Assembly (NCBI GenBank): GCA_016859345.1
Contig: CM029115.1
Span: forward strand, 9,401,001-9,465,000
Direction: 5' to 3'
Source: Istiophorus platypterus
Lineage: Eukaryota; Chordata; Actinopteri; Istiophoriformes; Istiophoridae
Length of the DNA stretch: 64,000 bases
Shown here: piece by piece, positions 62,685 through 64,000 of the stretch
How the letters are laid out: each line of letters starts with the position of its first letter
Numbering within the stretch: position 1 is the first letter of the stretch
The notes under the pieces: generated by a model
Databases searched by the model: none
What the model was told of the DNA's origin: nothing
The model's input: the letters and a program-made list of their open reading frames with translations, nothing else
Made by a program: the position numbers and the translations under genes

Positions 62685-64000
62685 TGAAATACTAAAACAC
62701 TGGAGCACCCCTTTATTGGAATTACAGGACTGTAGATTATGCCACTGCTTTTTAGCTGGTGACCTTTTCTTGGCTTAGATCCTGCTAAAGTAATAAGCAT
62801 CTTAAACTAAACAAAAGTTGAGCAGCAAATACCACATCAGAGGTTGGTGGACCTTGAGTTAAGACTTTATTTTTGTCACACTAAGTAAGTTGTTTGTAAT
62901 TAAGACATGGTTTGACCATGCCTACCACTGATGTTACAGGCGCTGCAACAACATCACGACCGTGAAAGAATAAAAGAAAATGTAAGAAAATGTTAAAAGA
63001 AAACGTGGACTGCTGGTAGGAAACAGAAAACAAACAGTAGTCTCCTGTGTCATAGGCTTTAAACTTCCCCCTTGTGAGGTTTAAGGCTGTATAAAAATTT
63101 GCTGTTATACCTGCTTTTGTTCCTGTCAGACACTAGTCATAGTATGCATGGCCACTAGAGGTCCTTGTCAGGTATATGTAAACATAGGTCATTTGAGGCA
63201 TATAGGCATTTGAACAAATTACAAGTAGTCGTTTTTTTTTGTCTGGGGACTCTTGATGACTGAAGAGCCAGTAATTTGCTGAGTTTCCAAACGTTTCTAT
63301 ATTTTGATCAAAGCTAATTCATCAGTGTGAGCTAATGAATGTACATTTGGACCCATGAATGTCCTGTCTGATCCACTCAGTTTGTCCTTTTGATGTATCC
63401 CAGGATTGCTGTTTACTTCTACATTGAGATATCAGTGCCTCTATCTATCTCTGTTTCTCCCTCCATCTCTTACATTCACTGTCTTTCTGTCTCTTTCTCC
63501 CTGACCAGTGTGAAGTGTAATTGAAGGAGCAGTTTTCACATGGCCCAAAGGCATGGAGGGGACATTGTGTGCGCTGTGGCGGCAAATTGCTCTCCTTGCT
63601 CCTCCGAACCTATACCTCTCCTTCACTTCTCCCCTCCTTCTCCTCCTCCTCTCTTCATACTCTGTCCATCCCCTCACTACTTTATTAGCCAGCCCTCTCT
63701 ATCACCAGTCTCAACTCTCTTCCCACCCAATCCTCACTGTCATACTCAACAATTCTATCTTCTTCTGCAGTCCCTCAACAGGTTTGAAACACTTATGTTC
63801 TCATAGTTTTTTAAATATTTGAGTGCATGCGTGTGTTATTAGCGATAATAAAGTGAAGAGTGACGTGTACGATGAGAGAGGGAATACAGACCTCTGAAGT
63901 CTTAAACTAAATTCCTACCAAGGATGACATTTCTTTTACTTGCTGCAAAATCCCAGACAAGCAGCCATCTTTCATCATCCCAAAAATCTTATGTGATGCT

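Larger units (their letters stand above)
57000..64000. other. Gene-free 3' flank, part 6 (to window end)
   Basis: No gene is recognised. Contents: a candidate conserved block (58085-58340), a CA array (59381-59428), a perfect 19-bp hairpin (60867-60908), an 11-bp hairpin (62658-62684), C/T-rich patches (61838-61950, 63590-63660) and ordinary unique sequence. Nothing suggests that a neighbouring gene begins before the window end. Confidence 0.6.

Noticed and set aside
63148..63165. CTCF-like CCACTAGAGG
   Set aside because: The GGC core is missing (GGTCC instead), so the match is too weak.
1..64000. CRISPR arrays, operons, prophage or insertion sequences
   Set aside because: The window is vertebrate nuclear DNA. 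The tandem repeats are microsatellites or large duplications, not spaced short repeats.

Overview
This looks like nuclear DNA of a teleost fish, probably a percomorph. The evidence is one intron-split gene with vertebrate splice signals, a very high density of (CA)n/(GT)n microsatellites, long AT-rich non-coding stretches, and a diverged copy of a repeat I remember as common in perch-like fish. Nothing resembles bacterial or viral organisation.

The only protein-coding gene I can support is a complete mn1 (meningioma 1 transcriptional co-regulator) on the + strand. Coding exon 1 is 6358-9880, a 12.3-kb phase-1 intron runs 9881-22188, and the terminal coding exon is 22189-22403. Together they encode 1245 residues (human MN1 is about 1320). 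Whether this is the mn1a or mn1b paralogue cannot be decided here. A GC-rich promoter and leader region lies at about 5200-6357. Its leader is dense in upstream ATGs and may carry a 111-bp 5'UTR intron. The 3'UTR probably ends near 23650, after two AATAAA signals.

Layout: 1-5200 is upstream non-coding DNA (a 190-bp duplicated segment, a CTCF-like motif, a strong hairpin). 5200-6357 is promoter and leader. 6358-22403 is the mn1 coding span; its intron holds a CpG-dense patch, an apparently perfect 739-bp tandem duplication and an older 196-bp duplication. 22404-23655 is the 3'UTR. 23656-64000 is about 40 kb without a recognisable gene, filled with microsatellites, strand-asymmetric purine/pyrimidine tracts, a few hairpins and G-quadruplex motifs, two perfect DR1 nuclear-receptor sites, and stretches that read like conserved non-coding elements. 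A gene desert 3' of MN1 also exists in human, so this stretch is plausibly cis-regulatory territory for mn1; that is inference.

I found no previously undescribed protein system. The best leads are regulatory or structural: the splice-dependent uORF switch in the mn1 leader, the 739-bp duplication with an 11-bp junction homology, the perfect 19-bp hairpin at 60867-60908, and the DR1/AP-1 motif pair at 31258-31280.
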